A DNA stretch of 64,000 nucleotides from Klebsormidium nitens. Lineage: Eukaryota > Streptophyta > Klebsormidiophyceae > Klebsormidiales > Klebsormidiaceae. Within the stretch, counting starts at the first letter, position 1. Each line of letters opens with the position of its first letter. The position numbers and the translations under genes are program-made. The notes beneath the pieces are model-generated. The model was not told the origin of the DNA and searched no databases. It worked only from the letters and a program-made list of their open reading frames with translations. This document shows, piece after piece, positions 33,911 to 46,000 of the stretch. The stretch lies in assembly GCA_000708835.1 (NCBI GenBank), contig DF237469.1, positions 1 through 64,000 on the forward strand, read 5' to 3'.

Positions 33911-36900
33911 ATGGGGCAGAACATGTCCTTGGAAGAAAAGGTACGCTATTACTCCTGTGAAAGACAAGTGCATGCCTGCTGCGTGTGATCTTGTCAGCGC
34001 AGTAGGGATCTTGTTGCCACTCTGTGCGTTTCTCCAGAATCCTTGCAGTATCTTGATGCAAAGGTGTTCAGACATGACACGCTTGTAAATACAGACACGC
34101 TCCTATGTCTCTGCAGGTGTATGTGTGCACCACCAAGGGGGACATTGCTAACCTTCGCAAGTTGAGAAGCAACGGCGCAGGACTGGAGGTATGCTTCATC
34201 ATCAGCTTTCTTGATCTCCCTTGTTCCATCTGACTTGGATTTTCTCAAAATTTCAATCTGCATCGTTCTTGCGGGGGTCCTTTGGTTTCTCTGTTGAAAA
34301 TTCAGTCATCGCCTGAATGTTGCATGCACACGAGTCTAGCATATACAAGTCACAGGGCAGCCTCTGTCAAGAAACCCCAAGCATTTGGAAGCATGGCTGG
34401 CAAGAGAGGAGCATTAGGTAGGCCGGCTCCAGTTTCAGCTGATTCACACCTCACCGTGTAAAACTTTTTCCATCTGCCAAATGTCAGTGGCCATTTACGA
34501 CTCCATCTTCTGATGAGTTTCCTCATTTGAACCAAGGTTTCTCACTTTTGAAAGTCCAGGGGAAACCCCAGGGTGAGACTATCTAATCTCTGAGTCTTGA
34601 TGTATGTGTTTGCAGTGGACGGATCCTAAGGGTCGCACTTCACTGATGTATGCATGCAATCATGCGGAGCTTTATGAAACAGCGAAGACCTTGTTGGAGC
34701 TGGGAGCAGAGAAAAATGCGTTCCGGCCACGTAAGTACTTGATGAACAACAGGTTAAGATGTTGCAAAAGATCAACTTTGTTTGGGAATTCTTTTTGAGT
34801 AGACTTTGGTGGTCATTTGTGCAATCTTCAATGCACTTGTCCTGTACATTCTGGCATTGTGGCAAATTTTGGCTCCTCCTTTATTGTGCAAGAATTCCCA
34901 CTCTGAGAACCTTTCAAAACAAGAAGACATTGAATTAAGAAGACAATAAGACAGGACAGTTGACTTTCTGCATTAGAATCTTATTAGCTTTTCCCATTGA
35001 ACCCTAATGCGGGGTTTTTGCCTCCTGTTATTTGCTGTGCTTATATGTTGCACGGTTGGCACTTGCTGATATAAGTCGAAGCAATGCTGTTGTTACAGGT
35101 GAGGGTGGAGGGACGCCGCTACATCATGCCGCCAGGCAAGGGCAGGAGCGGATTGCTGCTCTGCTGCTTTCATACAATGGTGAGGAAGTTATCAAGGATC
35201 GAGAAGTAGGATAAGATGTGTGGATCCTAGAAGGTAGGAAAATGTAGACGGGTTCAGGCACTAAGAGATCCCGCACCAGGTTGTAAACTTGGTGCAGGAT
35301 GTTTGCTCTGAAGGTTGTTCCTAGGCTGGAAGTCGTAAAAAATGGTGATGATGTGACCGACGTCTCTTTAAAGTTCGAAGCTGGTGCTTCTGCTTCATTG
35401 TGAGTTAGGAGGGGCCCTCTGGAGAAGGGACTTGTTTTCAAGACTGGTGTCATCTCCTGGATTGATTAATTTTGGAAGAGCAAACTGAACGCAACGACCG
35501 TTTTGAAGACAGGCGCTTACCTTCTGATAGCTAGTTACGGACACCGGCCTGGACTTCCCTGTTGAAACTGCAGTGTTGTGTCTTCTGCAGCGAATCCTTT
35601 CGTCGTGAACGATGAGAATGAGACGGCACATGACATTGCAAGGCGATCTGGCTATGTTGGGGTGGTTCGTGCCATTGAGGTAGGTTTTTGGCTTCACCAG
35701 TTTGTCCCTCATTGTTGGAAGACGTTCTTGCTTGTGACTTTGGTGAGGTTGCTGTCGCATTTGCAGCAACCGAGGATTTTGACAGTAGCATGGCATGGTT
35801 GACGTGTACGGACACTCTTTGCAGAAAAAGCAGATATTTTTGGATATCGCATGTGCTTTCTTCTTGTGAGAGCTTGTCATGCACATGAAACAGCTCTTCA
35901 AACCTGCTTGTATACGAACTCTAGCACATTTGTAGAGGTATCTGGTCTAGGGTGCTCTTGGCCAAGGTTTTCTTTTCACCCGGAAGTGGCGATGTCTCTG
36001 CATCTCAAGCCGTTGCTCTATTTACTGTTGCAGCAAAAGATCTCCTTGTTTGCGGCACCCATGAGGGAGCAGACGGGAAGCGCCCCAGGGTTTCTGGAGA
36101 AGTTTGTGTCGCAGTTCATCTTCACAAACGTGTGAGTTCTCCCTTCTTTCTGATTGTCGCATTGTGTAACACCGTCATCAACATTACCATTTCACACTGG
36201 AGTGCAGTAATGTTGTCCCCTTCTATGTTATGTAAACTGGTCCTGATCTAAGTACAGGTTCGACCAAGTTTCCACTCGTCTGCGTAGGTGCAGCACCAAG
36301 ACTTGCTGATACTCATTCTCAAATGGCATGTCTTTTGAGCTGACTGCTGTAAGTATCGATTTTCAATACTCTGATAATGAAGTGAAGGCTTTGGTCTCGC
36401 TGCAGGTATGTGGTGGTGATCCCCAGCCGGCCTGATATGAACAAGCCTCCAACGTTCATCCTCATGGTGTACCCCTCTGATAGGGTGAGTCAGCTTCCGC
36501 AATCTGTGCACAGTGGGGTACGTCATTTTTCTGATCCGTGTAAGAAAGAGACTGACATGCAGCAAAGCTGCATGACACTGGATCTGAAAAGTCGAGTGGA
36601 CAGAGCTTGTCAGATTACATCTTGACCCCGTTGCTTTATGAAAGGACATCAAGTGGGATAGCTGTTCATCTTATAAACATACGTCGTAGAAGATGAATGA
36701 AATTGCTCCGAAAGGCAACCTTGCCTACCAGACACTCTTTATCTGATGACCTGCCCACCACTAGGGTAGCGTCGAAAAGAAGGTGTGTGAGAGGTTTTTT
36801 AGAAAGCCGGGGCAAGAACTGCCTTAAAAGCAGATCCTTTCAAAGTGCTGCTAGAGCTGGTTAGAGGACTCTGTACTTGTACTGCAGGTGGCGTCTCCCA

Positions 36901-39900
36901 AATACCGGGTAATGATCGAGTACGCCCAGCTGACGGTGAAGAAGCCTGATACTCCGGATGCGGTACTAGAAGTTACTGACACGAAAACAAGTGAGCCTTA
37001 CATTGAGAGCAGACACTCTCTTCCCAGGCTGGTCCACAAGGAAGGCCACAAGCCTTGATGCTTCTCTTTGTTGGGAATGGGTGCAGGAACCTTTGCACAC
37101 AGCAATCGTTCTGCGCCTCTCCCGAGCTTCTCACATCAGCCACGCTAACCGTGGCGAACTTGGTCTCCTTCTGTGCAACGTTGCTGCCTTCCGTCTCGCA
37201 TGCACTGACTTAATCAGATGTTACGTCATTGAGGTTTGGAATCTATTGTTGACAACCGTAGCCGCTGTGCTGTCCAGAAACCAAGTTCAAGCTGCTGGAG
37301 GGGCCCGACGACAGGGGTCAGGTTGTGCGCCTGTACAACGCTTGCAAAGGGCTCGTGCCGGTGGGTACCCCTTCTGTGTACGCTGGGCTCTATTAGAGTA
37401 CGAACAACTGCTAGGAACCCTGAGCGTACCACATGCTTTTCTTGACAACTGTAACTTTCGGAAACGTCCTGACCACATTGATATTTTTGATTCACTGCTT
37501 TTTCGTGTCGATATCTTGTCGTGTTGGTACTCTTGTCCTCTACACAGTATGAACGGAGAGTTCGTCGGAACAGGATCGGAACAGGATGCTGCAACTGGTC
37601 TGCGGGTCGAAGCCCTGCTGTTTTACTGAACCCACCTTTACAAACGATGGTTTTTCTAGGAGAATGAATCTAGCAATTTCTGGTCGGACAGCAGAATCCA
37701 TCCATAGTTGCTTGGCATCTCTCGCTTCTTTTCAAGACCTTGGTTGTTGTCTAAATTGACGTGAGTCATTGTGTACGGTCAACGTTTCTAACGAGAGCTG
37801 TCGCTAAAAGGCTTGCACTGTGACATTGTCACGAAACGTTTCCCTCTCGGTCCTTCAAGAGGAGGATCACAATGTTGCAGCGGCAATCTGCAATGCGTTT
37901 GGTGCAAGAACATCGGACTTCGACACTGCACTCAATCTTCGGCCAAGTCGTCAGAGGTCATAGAAAACGCCACATGGCCGTGCGTCAATTCCCACGCCTC
38001 ACTTTCGCCCTTCAGGTCGGCGCCCCGGGCACTCCACCGGCTCCTATGAGCGCACCGTTCCCGCCTATCCCTGCCAACTACCTTCCTCAAGGGGCGTCAG
38101 GATCTGCGGCCCCGCCTGCTAGTCGGCCAACGAGTTCTGGGACTCCGCCATCTCAGCGTCCTGACGGGAAGGTCGCAGCCTCGGAGGACGAAGCGCTCGC
38201 AATGGCGATAGCCGCATCCCTTGAGACGGCCAAGCAGGAGCCGGGGGCTGCCGCATCGCATGACAAGTGAGATCGTCTGGGTCTCTGGTTTGGTTGTTGG
38301 TGCTTTCGTGATTGGACCCCGGGAAGGTCCTGGAACCTTTTGGTCTTCGATCTATCGAGGGTACTATGGTTCTTTTTGAAGCTTTTCATGTATTCTCTTG
38401 GCAAAATGAAGATCTTGGTGTCTCATCGTCTCGATATTCGATTCTGGATGCATCAGTCCGGATCGCGAAAGTGCTGTTGTTTGGTCCTCGTGCTTACTGC
38501 ACTGGAGCCTCCAACATCCGCCCTGTGCCTACAGCGTCATGTGAATTCCAATCCACAGTCCTCTTCTCCCCTGCCTCCCAGCCCATGAATCAAAAGCGTT
38601 CGGCAGGTTTTAACCAAAGAGCGAAGGAGATCTTCCAAGACATGCGCCACTATCAGGCCAGATTTTCCTTCTATCCTGTAGCACCAGTTCCTTTTATTGA
38701 TGAGCACCTCTCTCTTGCCAGGTACAACGGCTGGGCGGACCAGGAGAGTTCCCAGTATGGCGGCTGGGGCGGTTCCGCAGCTTCCGCACGCCCGAGAACG
38801 CCCCCCGCTGCGAACCACCCCCCAACCGCCGCAGGCCCTGCTGCCGGCGCGGCTGCCGCTTACATGCCCGCCCCGTTGCCATCGCGCGCCCCGACAGGGC
38901 CCAAGGCGGTCACTGCGAACTTGCCTGGGGCAGCGGCGTCGGCACTGCCAGCTGTTCCGGGGCGCCAGCCGAAGCCCCCCGGGTCGGAGTACGGAGGCTG
39001 GGCCGTGGTGGAGGAGGGGCCCGGGGGCTGGGGAGAGGGACGAGGTGAGGGATCCCCTGTCCTCCGTTTGGCTCTTCTTACATGTTAGGCGTGGTTATGT
39101 CATTGCGGTTACGATTGTGAAGAATTGATGCGGCGGAGTTTGACAAATATGGCAGCGATGGCTTGCCTACTGTCGATATAGTTTGAGACAAACTGACGGG
39201 AGTAGATGTTGGCCTGGTTGATAACATGGACCCAATGCCTTACCAGTAATAGACGGACGGTTGCAAAGTGTAGGGCAGAAGAAACGGTGGTGTCGTTTGT
39301 ACGCAAATTACTTCGCGACCTGCCCACACACTCGCCCAGACATGAAGGTGTGATTGGGTTTAAGGTCCATGCCGGATCTCTCCGTGTCATCAGTTGAGAT
39401 GCGGATTCTTTGAGAGCGTAATCAGGAGCCGTTTCGTAGGAAGCATATGCACCCATCGGCTCTGTTGCGGCATAAGTGTTCCTGATTCTACTCGTTTTGC
39501 TTCCATGTTTTGATGTTTTAGACAGGAATCTGAAGATTCAGTTGGGCTGGCGTAACGCCTCACCCCAAGCTCATACAAGCTCTGCGTTTGTGTCCAGTTG
39601 CGTCCACCCCTTCAGCGCCCCCGGCAGCCTCAGCCTCGGCGCCCCCCCTCCCGTCATCGGAAGGCGGCGTCAGTTACGACTACCGCCCAGGAGGCTCCTC
39701 CGACGCCCACCAACGGGCGGCCCAGTACGACTACCGCCCCTCCGCAGGTGGGTCTTCCACCCCCGGGGCAGGTTACGCTGTGGTCGGGGACACAGCCTCG
39801 GGCACTTCTGAGGGAGCCGGTGCGAGCTATAATTATCAACCGGAGGCTCGTACTGGGCGCCCGCAAGGGGCCACGTACGATTACCACCCTGGGGCACACG

Positions 39901-40828
39901 CCGAGGGCGGGGCTGGCAGGATTGCGTACCCGAGCATCGACCAGTCGCCTGTGACGTATCCGACCATCTCGGCAGAGGATCTGAGGAAACCCAACTTGGG
40001 CGGAGCAGGTTAGTGGACAAGGCGTGTTGCTGAACGTAATGCTGGATTATGGCGCGGTTGGATTAGAACGTAAGTAGTAAATTAGCGGGTTTTCCCGGTC
40101 GGTTGTGGTGGCGCTTTGAGAGCAGCGCGAGGTATGCAAATGGCTTTTTGAATGTGTTAAGACGGATTTTTCGAAAGTCAGCAGCCGATTTGAGACACTC
40201 CTTAGTAACAATCAACTCCGCATCCGTCTTGACGGTGTTCAAAAGCTGCGGGATCTGTCTGCTTGAACATAATCTTGGGCTCCTTGTCAGAGGCTGGTCT
40301 AAGCATGCAAGTCAATTTTGAGTTCTCAGGTTGCTGGGTTCACAAACCCCCGATTTGCTCTTCTAATCTTGTCCGCTTCTGACACTCGGTGGCAGTGTCT
40401 TAGAAGACTCCGAAGTTGCTCATAGTCCAGTAAAAAGTAGTAGAGCTGTATTGCAGATTATTGATATGGCCTCTTCTGGTTTCTTTTTAATGGCGGAAAT
40501 GTTACTGGAGAGCTGTGTTACCACCACTCTGCCTTTTGTACACGTATGGCGTGAAATATAAGATCGTTATGTGCTCAAGACATGGTGTTCATTAACCAAG
40601 TACCGTGTTGAACCTGAACTCTTGTCTGCAGGTGCATCGAGTTTGAAGAGAGCTGGTGAACCCCAATGCGCAGTCTGTATGGATCAGCCTGCGGAAGCAG
40701 TATGCATCCCTTGTGGACATGTTGCAGGCTGCATGGATTGCTTGACGGAGATTAAGAGGAAGGGGATGGGGTGTCCGATTTGCAGGACGCCCATCAAAGA
40801 TGTCGTGAAAATATTTCTGCCCAACTAG
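33911..40828 (+). CDS. XBAT34/35-type E3 ubiquitin ligase (ankyrin repeats, UIM, RING)
   Basis: An ankyrin-repeat RING ligase expected to transfer ubiquitin to target proteins. Thirteen exons, all in phase, encode 643 residues: 33911-33940, 34117-34188, 34616-34730, 35099-35179, 35591-35679, 36034-36131, 36406-36484, 36888-36990, 37278-37360, 38016-38266, 38722-39044, 39598-40008, 40632-40828. The N-terminus MGQNMSLEEK resembles plant XBAT35 and carries a possible N-myristoylation glycine. Ankyrin repeats include GRTSLMYACNHAEL and GTPLHHAARQGQ. Then come the family region SLFAAPMREQ and NACKGLVP, a ubiquitin-interacting motif (DEALAMAIAASLETA), a long disordered stretch with four Y(D/N)YxP motifs, and a C3HC4 RING: CAVC, CIPCGH, CMDC, CPIC. 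The disordered part makes it longer than the land-plant relatives I know. The targets are unknown. Confidence 0.93.
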
Positions 40829-42462
40829 CACGGGCCACTTAGCTTTCTTGGAAAGTCTACATCAATGGCAAAAGCGTGGATATGCAGTCTTTCCTCCACC
40901 TACTAAGGTACTTGGCCGGTTTGCACCTGTAGTGTAGGGACTGAAACAGACGTCGTTTACATTGATCCGGTGTTTGTCCCTTGTGATGTGATGTTGAAAG
41001 CTTAGGACAAGCTAAGAGAACCTGGAAAGCTGGTAGTTGCAAATTGATAAAATAGTTCATTTCTACTTGAGCTTAGGCACTTAGCCTCCCGTCGGGCCTG
41101 TAACTCATGGGTGATCCTGTATCGTTTGGTTTACATAAAACATTTTGTTTAGCTAGCCTGATCGAGTGCGATCATGGTTCAATCTAAAAAACTCTCTATC
41201 TGTAATTGCGATCATGCATTTGTCAAGATCTATACGACCATATATGGATAGTCGTTCCCGTTCAGACAAGGTCACTAGGCACTTCTCAACGCTTTCGATA
41301 GTAGCTGTGCTTTATTGAGATGATTGTCCATAGTAGGCTACCGTCACTTGCCCGGCTCCCCATGGCGGCTCCGGCCGGTGCGCGCGACTAGCTAGCCCGA
41401 GCCTACTACTCAGAGACTCAGCTTTGAACGTCGGCCCGGGTCACGTCCGAGGTTCAGGCGCGCGCGGCCGGGCCGCGGGCCGGCCCGGCCATGAAACTTG
41501 GCCCTGCCGCCGCGGTTTCAAGGTTCGAAAGAGAGATTCTACTAGCTAGCGAGCTTTTGTCGGTGAGACAAACTTGCGAAGGCTACACGTGGCGCGATGG
41601 GACTGCTTGAACGGTGTTTGCGCGAGCACCAGGAGAAGTTGTCGGACTTTCGAGCTGAGCCTACCGGTACCTAAATTGGTACATCTGGCAGCTACAGGTG
41701 AGTACATGCCAGGCACGTAGGTACAGACGACCGGTACGCAAGCTACCTCGACGCCTCGTAGTACCCACCGTATTTCCTGACAGTCTGAACCGGCCAGTAC
41801 AGCAGCGGAATCCGACAGAGGTGGAGATTCCGATCTTACACGCGTGGGCGGACACCGGATCCTCGTGGTCGGAACTCGTTTTCGGGCCTGTTGAGAGTGA
41901 CCGGGAGGGCGGGACGGGATTCCTCGAATCGTACTCTCTTCACAGGACGTTAATTCCAACACGGCTTCCGTCACAATTCGGTCACTTCAACCGGGACACC
42001 CTCCAGGCCCCGGCTAGCTTTCCATTTCCAGCAGCATTTGACATTTTCACCGTCACCATCTAATCTGCCGCTATTTGCTGACTTAGCACGGCCATGGATG
42101 GCCTCCGACGTCGATCAATGGGTTCGAGCAACACAGGTTAAACTAGTCTCACATATGGTGTAAAACAATGTATCTCTCCTAAGGCTGGGTTTGAGATCGA
42201 CAGAACTCGGCTAGGCTAAGTACCTGACCGTGGGTTTACTTCTTGCCGAGCACGATACCAAATCGCGACCGTAACAACGTTACCGCCCGCTCTCTCCGGC
42301 GCCCGGCCGTTTCCCTGCAAGTCTCGACACCTAGTACGGTATCTGCGCCAGGACCGCATGCATTTATACGTACTGCAGGGTACGCGGTGCCTGTGAGGTG
42401 AGAACGGTACCTACGGTGAACTTTCGAACCGTGAGTACACTCTAACGGCAATGTACCGTCGC
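40829..42462. other. Gene-free stretch
   Basis: The first few hundred bases after the XBAT35-like stop are probably 3' untranslated region. A GC-rich block with repeated GGCCGG-like words lies at about 41340-41520. From 41640 to 42480 the word GGTACC or its halves recurs often. No gene or RNA could be supported. Confidence 0.35.
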
Positions 42463-42786
42463 TAGGTACCCGTAGTCCAACGGAATGATCCGAATAAATA
42501 AATAATCATTTGCAATCTGGAAATCAGAAATTCGGATTGCGCGTTCGCAAAGTGGAGATTCGGAAAGGTTTATTTATTTCTGAAATGGTCCTTGGAAGCC
42601 AGGAAACGGCCAGAATCGGCCTCAAAACCCCCTGCCTAGTGGGAACATAGGGCATTCGGATTCTTGTGGGAATCAGCATGCTTATTTTTAATTATTCTCA
42701 GATAAATCCGCTTTTCTGGTCGGATTGTCGGGAAAATCTCCCAAATAAAATCGTTCGGAATCATCACGTTGGACTACGGGTACCTA
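42463..42786. mobile_element. MITE-like element with terminal inverted repeats and TA ends
   Basis: The left end TAGGTACCCGTAGTCCAACG is exactly the reverse complement of the right end CGTTGGACTACGGGTACCTA. Similarity continues inward for about ten more bases (GAATGATCCG against TGATGATTCCG). Both outer ends are TA, as expected for the target duplication of Tc1/mariner or Stowaway-type elements. The interior is about 260 bases, AT-rich in part (AATAAATAAATAA), and has no ORF. It is a non-autonomous element upstream of the GATA gene. Confidence 0.8.
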
Positions 42787-43080
42787 ATTTTCAGTACACC
42801 TTTTCATTTTCCTAGGCGTCCGGGGGTGGCGGAAGGGGTCTCTCTGTGGTGATTTGCAGTGGCGACCCTTTTCCCGGCGCCACATTGGTCGCGTTGATGC
42901 AAAGACCTCAGGCTACCTAGTTGATAAGCAGAGGGCTGCAGGGCGTTGAAAGCGACTGGGACTAGGGGGAAATGCTGCATTAGCCTGCGGTTTCTCGGAG
43001 TTGATGCTGTCAGCTGCGCTGGAATCCTGAGCTGCTCGCAGCTTTGTCCAACTTGTTAAACGTCCACAAGGCGGAGAGCC

Positions 43081-46000
43081 ATGGGGGCCAAGTCGGGGCC
43101 CTGCACTCACTGCGGAATCACAGGTGAGACGAAATGTTTTTTGAGGTGGCGCCTGAGTTTGGAGCAGCCTGTTGTGGCTCCACTTCTCCTTTTGTCTGGC
43201 CACATTTGGAGCAGTTTTTGGGTTAGCCCTCAGGTACAAGATGCTTGGACATGTTGTGTTCGTGAGCATGTAATAGAATCATACTTCAGAGTTTGGAGCC
43301 GGAAGGAAGAGCTTATGGCAGCATGGATTAGAGCTCACGGCAGCTTAAAATGCTTCCGGGCGGTCCCACATCGGAAACCCCGACCATGGTAGCTCGCATC
43401 CATAATTTGCATCCTCTTAAGTTGACTCGGAGTGGTGGCAGCATGCGGAGTAGCACTGCGGGGGCTGGCAACAACAAACCCCACGTTTGGTAGGATCACA
43501 ATATGTGTACTGTGTTATTATCATTTTGCTATCCTTTGAATTGGCTTGCGGCACGTTTAATCTGTTCTACTCTCAGCTGACCAGCAAAAGTGAGGAAGCA
43601 CGGCTCCTGTTTTGCCTTCACAACGGCAGCTGCTTGCATTCTCTGACGGCAGGAGCTCGGACTTGCTTCATTCAAGGAATTTGACGGTCGCACAACCACC
43701 AAGTGCTACAGTGTTTATAGCAAACGATGTTTGATGAGGAGCCTGTTCTTCCCTCAAGGCCGAGCATGTGCATGAGCGCCCGACGCCATCCAGGAGTATG
43801 TTTAAAAAAAAACCGTTTCCTTTCTTCTCCATGTATGCATGTGGCTTTAATTTGTTGTTGACAAGGATCAGTTTGCTTGTGCATTCCGCAAGGCTCCTCA
43901 CACTGGGTTGTTGCAATCTCCAGTGCTGTCAAGAGGTAAATGAGCGATTGCTGCTGCTATGATGCTGAACAGTTTGGAAAGCATGATTCTGTTGACAACA
44001 GGGCCAACAGAATATGGTTGGTTGGTTAGCTGTGCTTGGCTCAGGATTGATTGGGAGTCTGCGATTGGGAGTGATATAATGGCAGCTGAGCATGAAAGCT
44101 GCCACTGCTCCTTGTCTCTCTGCAATATTTTGGGACAAGCTTGCAGGTTTTACCAAGAGGTCACATGCTATATTCAGTCTGCTCCTAGTCAAACCTTCAT
44201 TCCTGGTTGCCACGTCACTGCTGAAACAAAGCTTACCCCCAGTTGCACAAGTTGTCTCTAAGTTTTGCCTGTCGTTCTCGTCAATGGGATAAATCGCTGC
44301 TCGTGATTGGCCTCAAGAGTCACGAGGGCTCCCCCTCAGGACGTGCTTCCAGCAGCATTGAACCAAGCGAAGCTCCCTTCTTTCAACAGCTCCCTCTCTC
44401 ATCACCAACTGTTCTTCAAGTGTAGAAGTGGTAAAGTCTGCCGGCATTTGCTTTCAGGCCCTGCTCCATTAGACCCCCTGCAGGCGCGCTTTGCCCAGCC
44501 TCTCTCACTGACAGTTCAGTGGATATGATGAAGCTTTCCAGTCACGTCAAATCCTCCATGTAGTCCTTGTCATCAGCCATTAATTCATCTCTGACGCTCA
44601 CATTACCTCGATCAATTCAATTTGGATACTTCTCTATCTGTTGATGTATGGATAAGTCTCTTCACCCGCAGCTCCGCTATACACCCCTCCCCCTAACAGC
44701 AGCGAGTCTAGCTGCTGTCCCCCTGCGCGTGACCAAAACAACTGTCCCTCTTCCCTGATTATCCGCTTCTAAGTTTCTGCTCTTCCCCCCCCTGCAGCTA
44801 CTCCCTTATGGAGGAGGGGGCCCCCTGAGAAGCCGATCCTATGCAACGCCTGCGGATCTCGATGGCGGCATCGGGGCACTCTGGCTGGCTACATGCCAAT
44901 GCAAGTGACAGGCCTCTCGACGTGTCACGTTCCCACTGGGTTTGTAGCTTCAGACGAGCCAGTGATCCCCCGAGTCAAGTCAGCGGGGAGTCTCAAGCGA
45001 AAGGAGCGCTCGGAGAGGGTTGGCCAGGTTAGTGGCTGAAGCACCCTCAGCAGCTGTCTGCTAGTGATAGTTCTGCTAGCTTTGGGCTTATAGGCAGTGG
45101 TCTGAGTGCCCTTGTGCATTGGTTATATCTGATCCCTGATTGATCAGCATTTAGTGTCTGCCGGAGGCATGTGCAAGTTGGTTGATGTTGCTGCTAAAAA
45201 TGTGCTTCTTCTGCGAGCTGGGGCTTTGCAGTCCTCTGGTGGCCTTGGTTCAACATGCTAGTGAGTATATATCAACATCTCAAGTAGAATGTTGACTTGG
45301 CATCCTCCGTTTGCATCTTCTGGTCATCAGATGCTGCAGGTAGCCAGCTGCTGAAACCCTTTGTTTGGGGCACTCATATTTTAGCTTGACCTGTCTTCTT
45401 TTCCTGGTCCGTCTGCACTTTGGTTTTCCCCTCCTGGCAGATCTGTGAGTCCTTTTTGCTCTTTCTTCTAACTTGTTGCTCCCTCTGTGCTTCTACTATG
45501 TGCCTTCAACAGTTTGTGGTGTAGCTAAGAGTGATCCACATTGAAAAAGGAAAAAACCTACATATCCATTATGCACTCGGTTTACAGAGCAGGCCAAAAC
45601 GTTATATGCTTCAGCACGCGCGTTGGGACACTAGCCCTCTCCCAAGTCATGGTCCATGATTTAAAAAGGAAAACAGTAACAGATCTATTACCCTCCTTCT
45701 TTGTCTTTTGCACAGCACAGGCCTCAGCATTGCTCACCGAGACCTCAAACAGCGTCAAGTGTGTGCTAGCTTCTTGCATCTGCTCAAAAGGTCATACTGC
45801 TCACCACTGCTCCGTACCAAGTCTAGCAAGCACCATCTGATGCAGGGGCCACTCTGCTACCCTCAACTGCTCAAGTGACTGCAAAGAGCAGAGGAACCTT
45901 AACAACCAGCAAACAGCGACGTTCATATATGAGAGCATTTTGATGGTAATGAAGAGCTGATCTGACTTCTGTTTGCTGACTGCAGGACTCTGAGAGGGGC

